From: Megamerina dolium | Taxonomy: Eukaryota; Arthropoda; Insecta; Diptera; Megamerinidae | Direction: 5' to 3' | Length of the DNA stretch: 64,000 nucleotides | Assembly (NCBI GenBank): GCA_963854835.1 | Contig: OY978527.1 | Span: 41,986,040-42,050,039, forward strand | In this document: positions 11,262-23,300 of the stretch, piece after piece | Position numbering within the stretch: the stretch's first letter is position 1 | Layout of the letters: every line of letters begins with the position of its first letter | Position numbers and translations under genes: made by a program | The notes under the pieces: model-generated | Told to the model about the DNA's origin: nothing | Databases searched by the model: none | What the model saw: the letters and a program-made list of their open reading frames with translations, nothing else

Positions 11262-12701
11262 ATGAGTAGAGATAGAAATAAAACACGAAAATTCTTTGAG
11301 AAGATCAAGCGCCTGAGTGGCAGCTTAAATCCCGGAGCAATTTTCTGTTCTGACAAATCTGGTGACAGATGTCAGAATGTATTGAATTTATGGAGAGAAC
11401 ACTTCTCCCTCAACAACTTATTGAGTGGCGATGCTTCGATTAATTCCGACAGTAGAGGAGATTTCCCGAACCCTACGATCGGCTGAAAGACTCTGCAACT
11501 CTGCCTGCCGAGTTGTTTAACACCGGAGGCGATGAGCTGATCACCTGCATGTACGAGATCATAAGTAGAACACAGTCGAATGAAAGCATGCCGGATGATT
11601 AGAGGCTCAGTGTTCTCTATCTCTTACAGAAGAAATCAGATCACTCAGTTTGCGTCAACTATCGTGGTATAAGTCTTCTTAGCATCTTATAGAAAGTCCT
11701 ATCGAGCGTACTGTGTGAAAGATTAAAGCCTATGCTCAGCAACCTGATTAGATCTTATGAGTGTGGCTTCAGATCTGGTAAATCTTCCATCGGCCAGATT
11801 TTCGCACTAGGTCAAATCGTGAAGAAACCCCAAGAAAAACAGTTTGACACACACCATCTATTAGTTTAACATAAAGCCGCTTTCGATAGTTCGATTAGGG
11901 ATTACCTCTACACATCAATGTCCGAGTTCAGTATTCCCGCGAAGCTTATTTGTCTTTGCAGGATGACGGTAACGGTATAAGTGCCGTTGAGCAGTGTGTA
12001 TTTGGAAAGACCTTTCCTCGCCGTTTTCCGGCAGTAACAATTTGCTAAAAATAAAGTTAAAGTGATGTCACAAGGGTTCTGCCCTTCGGAACCGGCTAAT
12101 ACAAGTAGGTCCCTTCTAATGCTGTCCAAATTTAACAGGCACAATACTATTGGAAGAGAAGCTCGGTGTTTCGGCGTGTCCTCTCAGAGAGAGGGCAGCC
12201 ACATAACCTAACCTCCAAGCCGTTTAATACCGAAACAGCGTGATTCGTAATCGTGCGACTCCTTCAATCTCATTACGGAGAATATAATACGAACTGCTAA
12301 TCTACGACATAATGGCACTATCTTCAACAAAAGTGTCATGCTGTTAGCGTCGTCCGGTGATATTGACATAATCGGTATGAACACGCGAGCAGTCAGTGCA
12401 GCATTCTCAGAGTTGGAAAGAGAGAGTCTCGTCGAATGGGTCTTACGGTGAACGAGGGCAAGACAATGCACCTAGGGTCAACAAACAAAAAGTCCCTGCG
12501 TTTTGGACAGCACGTCATTGTTGACAATTATGCTTTTGAAGTAGTAAAGGACTTTTTCTATCTTTGAACCAGCATTAACATCAATAATGACCTCAGCCTG
12601 GAGATATTGTGAGTGATCATTCTTTCTAACAGTTGCTACTTTGGGCTAAGTAAGCAATTGAGCAGACGAGAGCCCTCTCTCAAGAAACGAAAACCACACT
12701 C
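11262..12701 (+). mobile_element. Degenerate LINE, reverse-transcriptase part (5' segment of interrupted copy)
   Basis: Translation in shifting frames gives a recognisable non-LTR reverse transcriptase: RKFFEKIKRLSGSLNPGA, PAELFNTGGDELITCM, VNYRGISLLSI, ERLKPMLSNLI..YECGFRSGKSS, FDTHHL, MSEFSIPAKLICLCRMT, then NEGKT and FGQHVIVDNYAFEVVKDF. Several stops and frameshifts are present, and the YADD catalytic block is degraded to SSGD (LLASSGDIDIIG). A 5'-truncated SINE interrupts it near 12.03-12.2 kb, and a mariner interrupts it at 12702; it resumes at 13919. Clade not assigned. Confidence 0.8.
12027..12205 (+). mobile_element. 5'-truncated SINE fragment within the LINE
   Basis: The stretch from GGCAGTAACAATTTGC to GAGAAGCTCGG matches the body and 3' part of the tRNA-derived SINE seen complete at 13344 and 55055: GTGATGTCACAAGGGTTCTG, AAGTAGGTCCCTTCTAAT and a modified GAGAAGCTCGG end. 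The tRNA-like head is missing. It separates two parts of the LINE reading frame. Confidence 0.65.
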
Positions 12702-12703
12702 TA

Positions 12704-13916
12704 CAGCGTGATTTTTTAGCAACTTTCTTTTTGGCAACACTGTTTTTGGCAGTTTAGCTGTTTTCGTGTAACATGTTACTGTCAAACATATTCAGTTTGG
12801 TCTATAATTTAACCATGAATTGATTTACAAACGAACAATTCATGCTCGGTTAAGAAACTTATTTATCGGGAAATTGTGTTCAGCGACGAAGCTCATTTCT
12901 GATTGAATGGATACGTGAACAATCATAATTGCCGTACTTGGTGTGAAGAGCAGCCAGAAGCATTGCAAGAACTGCTAATGAATCCCGAAAATGCACTGTT
13001 TGGTGTGGATTATGGGTCGGTGGCATCATTGGACCGTACTTTTTCAAAGACAACGAAGGCAGGGACGTTACCGTGGATGGCGAGCGTTACCGTGCGATGA
13101 TTACAAACTTTTTTTTTGCCCAAAATGTAAGAGCTGGATTTGGTCGACATGTGGTTTCAACAAGACGGTGACACATACGACACAGAACGGGAAACAATGA
13201 CCCAATTGAGAGGCGAGTTCGGTGAATAGTTTATTTCACGTTTGGTGCCTTTAAATTGGCCGCCTATATCGTGCGATTTAATGCTTTTAGAGTATTTTTT
13301 TGTGGAGCTATATTATGGGGGCTATGTTCATAGCAACCGTAGTGGGTGCCGTAGTTCAGTGGTTAGTGTGTTGGCCTTCTGATCTGTAGGTCGTGGTTCA
13401 ATCCCTGGCTGATGCATAACAAATTTAATATCGAAAATATTTTTCTTTCGAACGGTACCCACCTGTCGGCAAGCAATTGGCAATTCTTCCGACAGTAACA
13501 ACTTGGCATGAAAAAGCTTCTAAAAGAACTCTGTGACAAAGCTCAGAAAAAGTGATGTCACAAGGGTTCTGCCGTTCGGAACAAGCTAAAATAAGTAGGT
13601 CCCTTCTAATATTGTCCAAAATTTAACACACACAACAGTAATGGAAGAGAAGCTCGTCCAATGAGCCCTTTGGGGCTTAAAGTGCTACATATTTATTTAT
13701 TTATTTATGTCTATAGCGACAAGCCCGCAACGGTTGACGCATTGGAAGCCAATATTGAAGAATTTATTCGTGAGATACCGGCCGATATGTTGGAGAGAGT
13801 ATGCCAAATTTGGTCCTAGCTTATGAACCATTTGACTCAAATAAAAATTTCATACATTTCTCTAAATTTTGTTTATTTTTAAAATCAAATCCTAAGGCTC
13901 TTAAAAAATCACCCTT
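12704..13916 (+). mobile_element. Degenerate DD41D-type mariner inserted in the LINE
   Basis: Bounded by TA (12702-12703; 13917-13918) with inverted ends CAGCGTGATTTTTTAGCAAC and, reading inwards from the right, AAGGGTGATTTTTTAAGAGC. The LINE continues on both sides. The decayed transposase shows SDEAHF, GYVNNHNCRTW, MWFQQDGDT and WPPISCDLMLLEYFF, with stops and frameshifts. The spacing from the second acidic residue (QQD) to the third position is 41 residues, with the last Asp changed to Glu. A SINE was later inserted at 13344-13709. A deleted relative lies at 15779-16350. Confidence 0.85.
13344..13709 (+). mobile_element. tRNA-derived SINE, full-length copy (inside the mariner)
   Basis: Head is tRNA-like: TAGTTCAGTGGTTAG matches an A box and GGTCGTGGTTCAATCCC a B box of RNA polymerase III. 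The body carries CAATTGGCAATTCTTCCGAC, AAGCTTCTAAAAGAACTCTG and GTGATGTCACAAGGGTTCTG; the tail is CTACATATTTATTTATTT. Probable imperfect target duplication: ATGTTCATAGCAAC before and ATGTCTATAGCGAC after. It interrupts the mariner transposase sequence (...YVHSN / YSDKPATVDALEANI). Confidence 0.85.
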
Positions 13917-13918
13917 TA

Positions 13919-14345
13919 CCAGTTTCTCTTCATGTAAGAGCATATGGTACTGAAGACTGGACAATTTCCATCTCAGATGAGAGAATGTTTGGAGTATCCG
14001 AGAGTTAAGTTCTACGCAAGATCTTTAGAGCTATTTGCGTTGGTGGCGAGTATCGAATAAGGAACAACCATGAGCTTGTATAAGCGCATCAAAATACTGT
14101 GGCTGCGCTGGCTAATATATGCTGAGCGAATTGAACTACACGCTCCAGCTAAAAGGGTGTTATATTCAGAACTAGCTGGTAGATGAAGCAGAAGAGTAAG
14201 ACTTATCCTCGGGTGGAGAGACACAAGTGGTACAGAACTTGATGGCGCTTGAAATTTCTAGCTGCCGTCTGCTAGCAAAAAACAGAGACGGCTGGGGAAG
14301 CAAAATACATTCAGCTTAAAGCGATTGTCGGCTGTAATGGCCACA
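13919..14345 (+). mobile_element. Degenerate LINE, 3' segment of the same copy
   Basis: Resumes the LINE at 11262-12701 after the mariner: the segment around 13930-14070 matches the second LINE copy at 42590-42740 (CATATGG, GAGAGAATGTTTGGAGT, ATTTGCGTTGGTGGCGAGTA, CGAATAAGG). It ends GGCTGTAATGGCCACATAAA, near the expected 3' terminus. Many frame breaks; no function expected. Confidence 0.75.
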
Positions 14346-15778
14346 TAAAAATATAGAATGGTAGGAGTGGTTATTTAGCACTCAATTTCCAATATTATTA
14401 CTTGCTTCTTGTGGGTGTAACAGTTAACCAACTGACCGATATGAATATACGCGTGCACTTGTGTGAGGCCAGCTACTTTTCAGACCGATTTTTTACGTGT
14501 ATTCAAGTTAACAAGACAATATTTACTTAAGTAATTATTTCACTTCAATTCAAATTGATGATAAATGATAAGGATGTACGTTGAAACATATGAGAGGAAT
14601 GAGGGGTTTTGTTTGTGCACCATAATACAAAGCAAGTTGGTTTCGCTTTTATTTGTTTACACTGTATTTTGCTCTGTATATTTTATAAATATATGAATTT
14701 ATAGTTAAACGTACATAAGGCTAATACAATTTACATTTCTATGTATGTAGTAGGTAGGTACACATAGAATATGTTCAACTGAAGGATAAGCTGTCTCACA
14801 CGCCTAAAATTAGATTCTTTTTCTATGAATTATAAATACTTTTGGCATATGATGGATTATTTACAAAACAATTAGCAAAATTTTTAAAATCGCGCACCTT
14901 TTTAAGCATTGAATAATTATATTCAAAATATCATGTACTTGCTAATTTAAAGATTACTTAGCAGGTTTCCGACCCCACAATGATATGTTGATTTTGTTTG
15001 AAGTATTGCGACGACTATGCATAAATTGAGCGGAAATAATTGAATATATAAAATGCTTAAATATTTTTGATGACAATAGGTTTCGGATTATGGAACACTA
15101 AACAATTTTCCACACATATTTTATGCATATGTAGTAATAATAATATTTTTTTATAGTGCCTAATAACCGAATAAAAATTAATTAGCTCATAGCAATTATA
15201 AACATGACCATACAACCGGCATAGATCGACTTATTTTTATCCCACACCAGTAGTATATGTATGGAAGGTATTTAAAAAGTGAGTGGACATGTCAATCGAA
15301 TATTTATTTTACAGTTCTTCTTAAGTAGCAGTTTGTTTTGTTCCCGTACAAAGCATTTCCGTATTCTGCTGTATTGAATGGACGTGGTCCAGTGCTTCCG
15401 GGACGTAGACAAGACCATTCTTGGGAAGTTCTTAAGTACGTTCATATATAACATGTGAAAAGCGAGAAAATTCGGAATATTTTTGACTTTTATATATACC
15501 ATTCTTGTACTATTATAAAATAAAATAAAAAAAAAAACGTCTAAAAAAGTATTTTTGCTAAAGGCTCTGTAGGTACTAGACACTGTGCAAAATTTTACTT
15601 CATTTATTTAGTATTAGAAAAACATAGTAGGCTGGCTAACTTCTAAATTTATAATTGTCCGAAAATGAAAAATAAAATTTGATTTTTATTTGCAACAGAT
15701 ATTTATTTATAATATGATTGAAATAAAAATCTAAATGGACAAACCTTCGCGACTAAATAATATAGCCCGTAGTTAATA
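14346..15778. other. Spacer, nothing recognised
   Basis: 1.4 kb of AT-rich DNA between the nested transposon cluster and the next mariner derivative. The longest open frame (15272-15583, minus strand) is Phe/Asn/Lys-rich, without family resemblance. The missing first exon of the halfway-like gene may lie here or further right, but I could not identify it. Confidence 0.3.
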
Positions 15779-16350
15779 CAGTGATTTTTTAGCAACTTTT
15801 CTTTTTGGCAACACTGTTTTTGGCAGCACAGCTGTTTTCGTGTAACATGTTACTGTCAAACATGTTCAGTTTGGTCTATAATTCAACCATGAATCGACTT
15901 TCGACAAACGAACAACGCTAGCAGATTATTGAATTTTATTATCAAAATGTATGCTCGGTTAGGAAAGTGCATCGTGCACTTCTTCCATATTATGGCCAGT
16001 TTGGGCGACCTTCTGAGGCGGCTTCGGAATTTTGTGACTAAATTTCGCACCAAATTTACATTATAGGACATTAAACCACCAACACGCATACGTAGAGTGC
16101 GGACAGAGGAAAATATCGCAGCTGTGTTGATAACCGAGAATTATTGATTTATTCGTGAGATACCGGACCGATATGGTGGAGAGTGTATGCCAAAATTGGA
16201 CCCAGCGTATGGACCATTATATGGTATCATCTTTAAACACTGAATTATATAGATCGTTCTATCGACTCAAATAAAGATTTCATACATTTCTCTAAATTTT
16301 ATGTTTTTTTTTTTTAATCAAATCAGAAGGCTCTTAAAAATCACCCTGCA
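15779..16350 (+). mobile_element. Internally deleted mariner derivative (same family as 12704-13916)
   Basis: The first ~170 bp match the 5' end of the 12704 element (GTGATTTTTTAGCAACTTT, GGCAACACTGTTTTTGGCAG, CATGTTACTGTCAAACAT), and the end matches its 3' end (CATACATTTCTCTAAATTTT, GGCTCTTAAAAATCACCCTG). TA flanks both sides. The transposase start at 15889 is readable (MNRLSTNEQR, then a stop; KVHRALLPYYGQFGRPSEAA), then the centre is deleted up to a decayed C-terminal segment near 16155. About 570 bp instead of 1.3 kb. Confidence 0.8.
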
Positions 16351-17949
16351 TAATCTTAAATTTAGTATTGCGCATTTGATTTGAATTTTACATGGAATAT
16401 GCTACATGTGTAGATACGGAATTTTAGATGAGCTTAACTTTGACTATAACTATGGGAATATATGCCTAACGGCCAGTTTTTCAGTACAAGTTTAAACTAA
16501 ATTTAAATTAAGTTTACGTAAATGGAGTTTCAATTTAAACTTATTTTAAACCACGGCAAAAAACAAGATGTACAAAATGTGTATACCCTCGCACTTGTGT
16601 GTAGGGCATAAGAACAAATACAACGAAAAAAAACAAAACAAAACAAATAGAAGTAATGAAAATATAAAATAAATCTAAAAATAACTTAACAATGCAATGT
16701 AGCGACACCTCTTTCTTCGTTGGCTACAACAGAATCGAATCGAATCGCAATTTTCGTACATTCAAACATATGTATAGACATGTGTTCGATGGCAAAAAAG
16801 ACGAGAGGAACATGTGAGGCTGTCACAATATTTACAACAAAAGGTAGTTATCAATTGTTCAAATTGAATTGAATCGATAGATAAGAATTAAGCAAATTTA
16901 AATCACTTAAATATGAATAATTTGTTGTTGTTGTTGTTAGGATAATTTTTTAAAGCAGATACGGTTAAATATTCTTACCCTTGTATTTAACATTTTCCAT
17001 ATAAGATGATGTTGCTGTTCTGTGCACATTTTAATAAATATTTTTACGGCTTTGGCTAGTTTCTTTCATTTAATTATGTACATCTTAATACAGTAAGAAC
17101 CATGAAAAGTATGGAAAGCACTCGTAGTATATTTATCAGTTGCTGCAATCACAATTCTTAATTCATATAACAGATACCACCAGTTGCTATATTTGACAAA
17201 TGCAATATGTAAATAAATACAAAATACAACACAAAATGTAAACAAATGCAATCCGGAAACAGCAACCAAGCTTAATATATGACAGGCAACAACTGACACA
17301 ATGTTTTTTTTTTCTTCATCTTATAACCCAACACAAGTAGGCATTCGATGAGCGACATTATTTCGCGATACGTATTGTCATTTTCTTTGTACTTAAATAA
17401 CTGCGCTACGCGTTATATCCGTTGATTTCACCATGGTGTAATATAACGACGAAAAGGAAAAGTTATTTGTTGTAAGTTTTTAGAGCTTTCTATCTAAACG
17501 ATTAAATACCTCGTAAACTACGTAAAACTTTTAAACTTATGAGCTCGTAAAGCAGCTGTCAAGCAGTTTAAGCAAAGATTTCAGTGTGTAAATTTAACCG
17601 AAGGCAACCACAATTAAAATTACCAAAATATTTCACGAGGTGCGTTGACCTTACAGTTTGTGTAAACGCCTAAGTTTTACGTACTTACTTACGGTTGAAG
17701 TGAGTGGCGAAAATCTCCTCGGTTAGAGGTTGTGCGTTGGATTTGGGACCCACCACATAAAAAATCTCCCCAATGAAAAAAACAGCAATGCCCCGGACGC
17801 CTATTTTTAGCGTTTCGCAAATTTAAACATTTAGGTGAATACCAATTTTATATCTCTGTTTAGAATAAACTTTTGTTCAGTCAACCCAAGGCATTGCGCA
17901 ATGTTGAAAGTACAGACACTGGGTTAGTGCGATACGTATTTTGAGATAA
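16351..17949. other. Spacer, nothing recognised
   Basis: 1.6 kb AT-rich. Contains a short TTG repeat near 16921-16938 and a slightly GC-richer patch at 17690-17810. Open frames such as 17066-17299 (minus) have no recognisable domain. Confidence 0.3.
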
Positions 17950-18300
17950 ACATGGTTATATTAGGCTGTGATGGCGCACTTAAACCAAATAAGGCCCATT
18001 GTTATGTCGCCGGTGGGCTATGCAATTTACGTTGAAGTATCTGAGAATTGGGTGAATCTTGAAAGTTCCCTAGCTGACTGTGAGCCAGATCGATGAGGTC
18101 GTGCATGAACAAGAGGTGAGTTATGAATTCCGTTTTCTCCTCATCAGCGCAACTTCGGCAATAGTCAGGTATTATGATGTCCACTTTAATTGCATACCTT
18201 CTTATCAGGTAATCGAAATAATTCAAACGAGCTTATTAGCCAGCTTCTTGAATAGTCTTGGTGATGTCGTTGCTACTTGGCTAAGAGTGAATATATCTAT
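17950..18300 (-). mobile_element. 3' end of a jockey-type LINE
   Basis: On the minus strand the frame 18226-18002 reads IIPDYCRSCADEEKT then ITHLLF, LAHSQLG and PNSQILQ. This is the Cys-His RNase-H-terminal block (CRxCxDEEE..EHLLxxCP) of jockey/I-type ORF2 proteins. It is followed by a 3' UTR of the usual form, GGGCCTTATTTGG..TAAGTGCG and CAGCCTAATATAACC. It is 5'-truncated; the upstream limit near 18300 is approximate. Confidence 0.6.
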
Positions 18301-19428
18301 AACCACATGTGATATAACGTTACACTTAACCCATTTTTTCCATTTCATGAATTGCCGACATATCTGTCTTTTGAAAAATTTCTCTCACCGATTTTTAAAA
18401 GTTCCCTTTTGTTCGAATGATCTATCGGCAAGACTTTTTAGTTTCTGTTTGTCTCCTTCAACAGCCAAGCAGTGTTTTGCAAAACCAAATAAAGTGCAAA
18501 ACAAACAAAAAAAAAGTAATCTCTTGGAAGAAGTACTAGAAGATACGGAGGCAGACTTAGCCAGTTTTTGTAAATTTATTGTATGGTCTTCTTTTCTGGC
18601 AAAGTTGAAATGAATTTAAATGCTTATTCCAAAATCCTATTCAGCGTCTTAGCCTTTAGGTCTCTATTTACATATTCTTTGGAAGAAATTTCTGGAATGA
18701 TCCTGAAGGCTTGAAATTATGAGTTCAATAATTTCAATAGTCCATTTACGATATATTACTATGAAAACAAACAAAAAATGAATTTGGAACAATGGTCAAA
18801 AATATCTTACTTACCACTTTGCTTCGATTTGTTTGAATATTTATGCTAACGGCATCTTCTAGTCAAATTCACACAAAAATGCGAATATTGTAAGAATTAA
18901 ATGACATAAATCGTCGCAAAATCTCTAGTACGGACGATTTTGACTAGTTGCCTTCCCTCTCCTAAACAGTCTTAAATTATTGTAGAAAATGACACTTTTA
19001 TGTTCAACTTCTTAATATATATTTTAATATATTTATTGACCAGACGTGCAGTTTTGCGTTTTAATTTAATTTTTCTGCAATTTTAACAAATCAGCATTGT
19101 TTTAACCATGTCAATTAATATGCATTAATACACCTTTCACAGGGTCACGACGACATTGAACTTGTAGATAAAATAAAATAAATTTTTTACACAAAAAAAA
19201 GGGGAATTTTGCTGTAAATTGAGGAATTCGATAAATTTTTCTGGCAGCACTGTTATATTGTGAATGACACAAATTTAGTAACAAAGGACACATCAAGACA
19301 TATCGTAGTAGGAGCTCTTTTGTAAATTCTGTCCAAGCACAATTAGCATAATTACTAATTATACAACATTTTAAAGGCGATTTCGTCATAATATTACATA
19401 AAATAATTTCCTATAAATAACGTACAAA
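18301..19428. other. Spacer upstream of the C19orf12-like gene
   Basis: 1.1 kb AT-rich; should contain the promoter of the gene starting at 19429. The 177-codon open frame covering 18080-18613 has no domain and overlaps the LINE remnant in antisense, so I treat it as chance. No TATA box stands out. Confidence 0.3.
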
Positions 19429-19932
19429 ATGCCAATTGATACTCGTGAATTGATTGAAGCAGTTTCACTGTTGGCCAATGAGAGAAATGTACGTGTAACT
19501 GTGAAGCAATCGGGCAAAGGTGCTCTTGTGTGTGCAGCCTGTTCGTTTGCTGGTGGTATACTTTTGGGACCAGCGGGATTAGCTTTAGGTGGTCTTGCTG
19601 GAGGTGTTACAGCATATAAAATGACAAGTGGTAAGTGTAAATTACGCATATTTGCGCATTTACTATTGAATGACGTAAAATTTGTATACATTGATCATAC
19701 CTTGTTTGCAGGCACATTTCGTCCATTGGGTGATGTGTTACTAAATGATTTAACAGATGCACAACGTGAACAACTTGTCGAAAATATTTCTAAAGCTGTG
19801 GCAGAAATTCAACCCACTGATGTAGTTCTATTATTGCCATTGATCATGAATAACATCTCTATACAACAGACTGTGCTTAATACAGTGGTCAGTTTTGTAT
19901 CTAACGAATTACGCATGCAAGTTCTAGATTAG
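19429..19932 (+). CDS. C19orf12-like protein (NBIA4 homologue)
   Basis: Exons 19429-19630 and 19712-19932 give 140 residues, MPIDTRELIEAVSLLANERN..., close to the 152 of human C19orf12. The central glycine-rich hairpin of two hydrophobic segments (SFAGGILLGPAGLALGG) is the family hallmark and inserts in ER/mitochondrial-contact and lipid-droplet membranes. Human mutations cause neurodegeneration with brain iron accumulation, and the fly homologues act in lipid homeostasis (family knowledge). The C-terminal half FRPLGDVLLNDLTDAQREQL and DVVLLLPLIMNNI is also typical. The intron (GTAAGT...TTTGCAG) is 81 nt, a multiple of three with no in-frame stop, so an intron-retained mRNA would encode 167 residues; removal fits the family better. 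dor is convergent, 413 bp away. Confidence 0.88.
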   Translation: MPIDTRELIEAVSLLANERNVRVTVKQSGKGALVCAACSFAGGILLGPAGLALGGLAGGVTAYKMTSGKCKLRIFAHLLLNDVKFVYIDHTLFAGTFRPLGDVLLNDLTDAQREQLVENISKAVAEIQPTDVVLLLPLIMNNISIQQTVLNTVVSFVSNELRMQVLD

Positions 19933-20345
19933 TATTAACACTTTTGTTATATATAGATTATGTTCTTGTATTTGTCACAATTGCCATGTACTTTGTGCAA
20001 GCATTGTAAATGTTGGTTTATCTAAGTTTCTTTTTTTCTAATACTTTCCTTTTTAATCATGTATATGTAGCATTGGATCAAAGAGCAAATATACAAATTT
20101 TATACCCAGATTTTTCTAAAAATATACACATTTGCATTGCTTATGCAATTATTTTTTTAATTATAATAAAGTATTTTAAATAAAATACAAAATGAAACAG
20201 TGAATATATGTATATACATCATGTGTAATAGGCATTTACTCTTATTAACTATGTATGTAAACACTCGATTAAAATAAATAAATGTTGGAATGAGCTCCAG
20301 ACGAGAATTTGCAAATGTGAGTATGAATATTATCCATTACTCATT
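19933..20345. other. Convergent 3' flanks of the C19orf12-like gene and dor
   Basis: 413 bp AT-rich, without coding potential. AATAAA near 20164 (inside ATAATAAAGT) and again near 20181 are candidate plus-strand poly(A) signals. No clear minus-strand signal was picked out. Confidence 0.4.
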
Positions 20346-23300
20346 TTACTCCCAATCGACATTTCCTTTCTCCCAATCATCCACAAACGGTTGGTCAATG
20401 GTATCGATCATGAGCCCGCAATATAGACAATCGGATGCAAGTATTTCTTCAATATCTTGTTTTAATTGTTCACGTTTTTGTTGTTGTTTACGCGAATGAT
20501 CAGCCATTGCAGTCGATTGTGTGAGAGCTGATTCGAATTGTTGTTTCAACATAGTTAATTTACGGCTTCTAGCTGGCGTCAACAGGGGCACCACTTGTTT
20601 CTCCAGACAATCACTGTGATACTTGTGACCGCAAGAGAATATAAAAAATGGTTTAACAAGTAGATACGTTTCACATATCGAGCAATCTTCATTCGCTTCG
20701 ATACGTGTCGAATGTTGGCGTACATTTTGCAGTTCGTTGCGCACACGCTCCGCCTGTTTTGACCACTCCTGCATCTCATGTTGCAATTCCTCGATTTGTT
20801 GATTGTATTCCTGATAATAAATTAACAGCAAATATGGGTGAATAGAGATTGCAATGGAAAACGTTGATTATTATTACCTTTAAGGCCTTACATATGGGCT
20901 CCTTGAAATTATCAATTTTCTCAAAATCGGAAAAATATGGCAGCAAATCTTCTATACGCAATAGATCGCATTCCTTTAGTAAAGCAAGTGCTTTTTCCAC
21001 ATCATCTGTATCCTTAATATCGTGATATGCTGTGTAATAATGTAATAATAACCATTTGAATTCTAGAAGCCAAAATAGAAGTGTTCATTGATCATTTACC
21101 AATACGCAGCCATAATTTACGACGCATTTCCACATCGGTTGGCTTGGCAGCTGTTTCCTTCGCCAGTTTTACATCGAAAGTGAGTGCCAAATCGACGGCA
21201 GATGACCACATACCCAGCAGACATTGGACAAAAACACAAGCCATCTTAACGTCGTACTGTGTGCACACACTTAGCGCATAATTAATATCATAGTGTACCA
21301 GACTAATGTCATTACCCTCATTGTTCAAGTATGTGATCACCTTATCGGGCCTATGCTCAGCATACAGCCGTAATAGAAAATTATGAATGGCCTGATGTGT
21401 TTCGCCTAAATTATAAATTGCGTACTCCAAATATTTAATGATTTGCTCAATATGCTTAGGACTCTCTGTCATCACCAGTGTCGGCACTAGTTCTTCAATC
21501 TGCAATTTGCGTCCTTGCGACATAAGCACTTCAACGGTTTCTTGGGGCAGGCGTTCCATTAAGATGGGACCATATTTATAGTATAAATCCATATTTTTTT
21601 GTTTTCGTAAAGTAGTCAATGCTTCTTTGTAGTTCTCAGCATTCAAATGTTGATTGATGACCAACTCATAGTCCTCATTCGCAATAGCGAATTGTGATAA
21701 ATTATGAGTGTCAGCATGTTGCTCAATTAGATTTTGAATAACCGTTCGATTCTCACGAGTGCATTCGATGACACGCTTGTCCTTCATGAACTCATCGTAT
21801 TCCCGTTGCCACTTCGAACGTTCCTCCGGCGTTTGACCTGGCAAATTAATCTGCGTCAAGTAGAGATCAATTAACCATACCACTAATATCATAACATGCT
21901 GAGGACTATCAGGCAGTCCATTAAGACGTCGTTTGACATACATTATAATGGGACGTTTATCATCGAGTTCCATGAATTTCAAACAAATCTCTTCAAATGG
22001 CTTCTCCGTTTCAGAGAAGATGTTTGCGGCCATCTCGTATTTTTCTTCATCGAATGCAACTTCAGCATGTTTTGTTCGAACTATATCCAATTGTTCTGGA
22101 TGTTCGGCCGCGTAAATCTCAGCCATATCGTAGAGTCCTTTATTCAAATATATCTTCCATATATTACGCTCTTCATTCTGAATCTTATAATTGAAAACTG
22201 TCTTGTCGGTGTACAAATAAATTGCTCCAGTAAACGGGTCTCGTACAATGTTCAATAATTTACCAATCTGCTCATCGAAATACTCCTCGTAAACTATTTC
22301 CTCACTGAGAAGACAAATGCCAGTAATGTGATTGGAATACATTAACAAGGCGTGGTATTCAGTGAGCGCAAGTGACGTAGGTGGTTTTTGATTGGTTTCG
22401 CGTTGTATTGAAGACAAGCTAATAAGGCTCTCGCCCAGCAATACTTCCGAACTGTTTTTGTCAGATGATACCTACAAGATACATTTCCATTATTTTCTGT
22501 GATCTGACATAATTGAATTCAACATTACCTCCCCGAAACGTAGGCCACTGCCTGTAAGCCATGCCCACTGCTTTGGAAAATGTTCATTTGGTAGTGCATA
22601 GAACCTCAACACTGAATAATTCAAATCAGTCTTAATCATTTCAGCAGTATGTGCTTGCGTTCCATTCACATACGTTGAAAATATTGGCTGTAAGGATTTT
22701 TCCTCCGGTTTCAGTGCTTCTTGGAATGTGTAAATGCAATCAGGTGCTGTTGCTACTACAGAATACTTATTCGTGTTGGGTATATGCAATACTTCGAGAC
22801 CAGTTATTGGATATTTTGGTCGGCCAAGACCCAAATCGTAAACCTTCAACGATAAAAGCGATTTTAAAAAGAATTCATAACGAAAGAGTGTAATGCTATT
22901 CGTAATTTATAATCATTTTATACCAAGCCATCAATATCTCGCCCTCCATATAAAGGTAAATAAGATGGAAACTACCGATGGTACAGTTAGACAATGTTAC
23001 AGGATGAAAATGAAGCGGACAATTATGATATAGTATTTCTAAAGAAGGTTAATGTTTGGTACTTTTTGCAAACAATATAGCAAACCTGTTTTCTGTACGA
23101 TGGTTTATCAGCATCTTGAAGTAATTCAGTTTCAAAAATTAGACCACGACTTGTACCCAGTAGTATAGCGCCGGTACTTGATTCTGTACCCATGTGAGTA
23201 TTAAAGGCGACAGCAGTAATTTCGTGATCTTTAAATTTCTCGATCCGACGTATTTTTGGCCCGTTACCATGTATATAAAGGAAATCAGCAGATAAACCTG

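Noticed and set aside
13344..13430. Possible functional tRNA gene (A and B boxes present)
   Set aside because: No 3' acceptor stem closes the fold; the sequence runs on into a SINE body that recurs at several other sites.
18080..18613. 177-codon plus-strand open frame
   Set aside because: It overlaps, in antisense, a LINE C-terminal sequence with a recognisable Cys-His block, and its own translation shows no domain.
19386..19691. Minus-strand 101-codon frame rich in Pro and Ala
   Set aside because: It is the antisense shadow of the first exon of the C19orf12-like gene.
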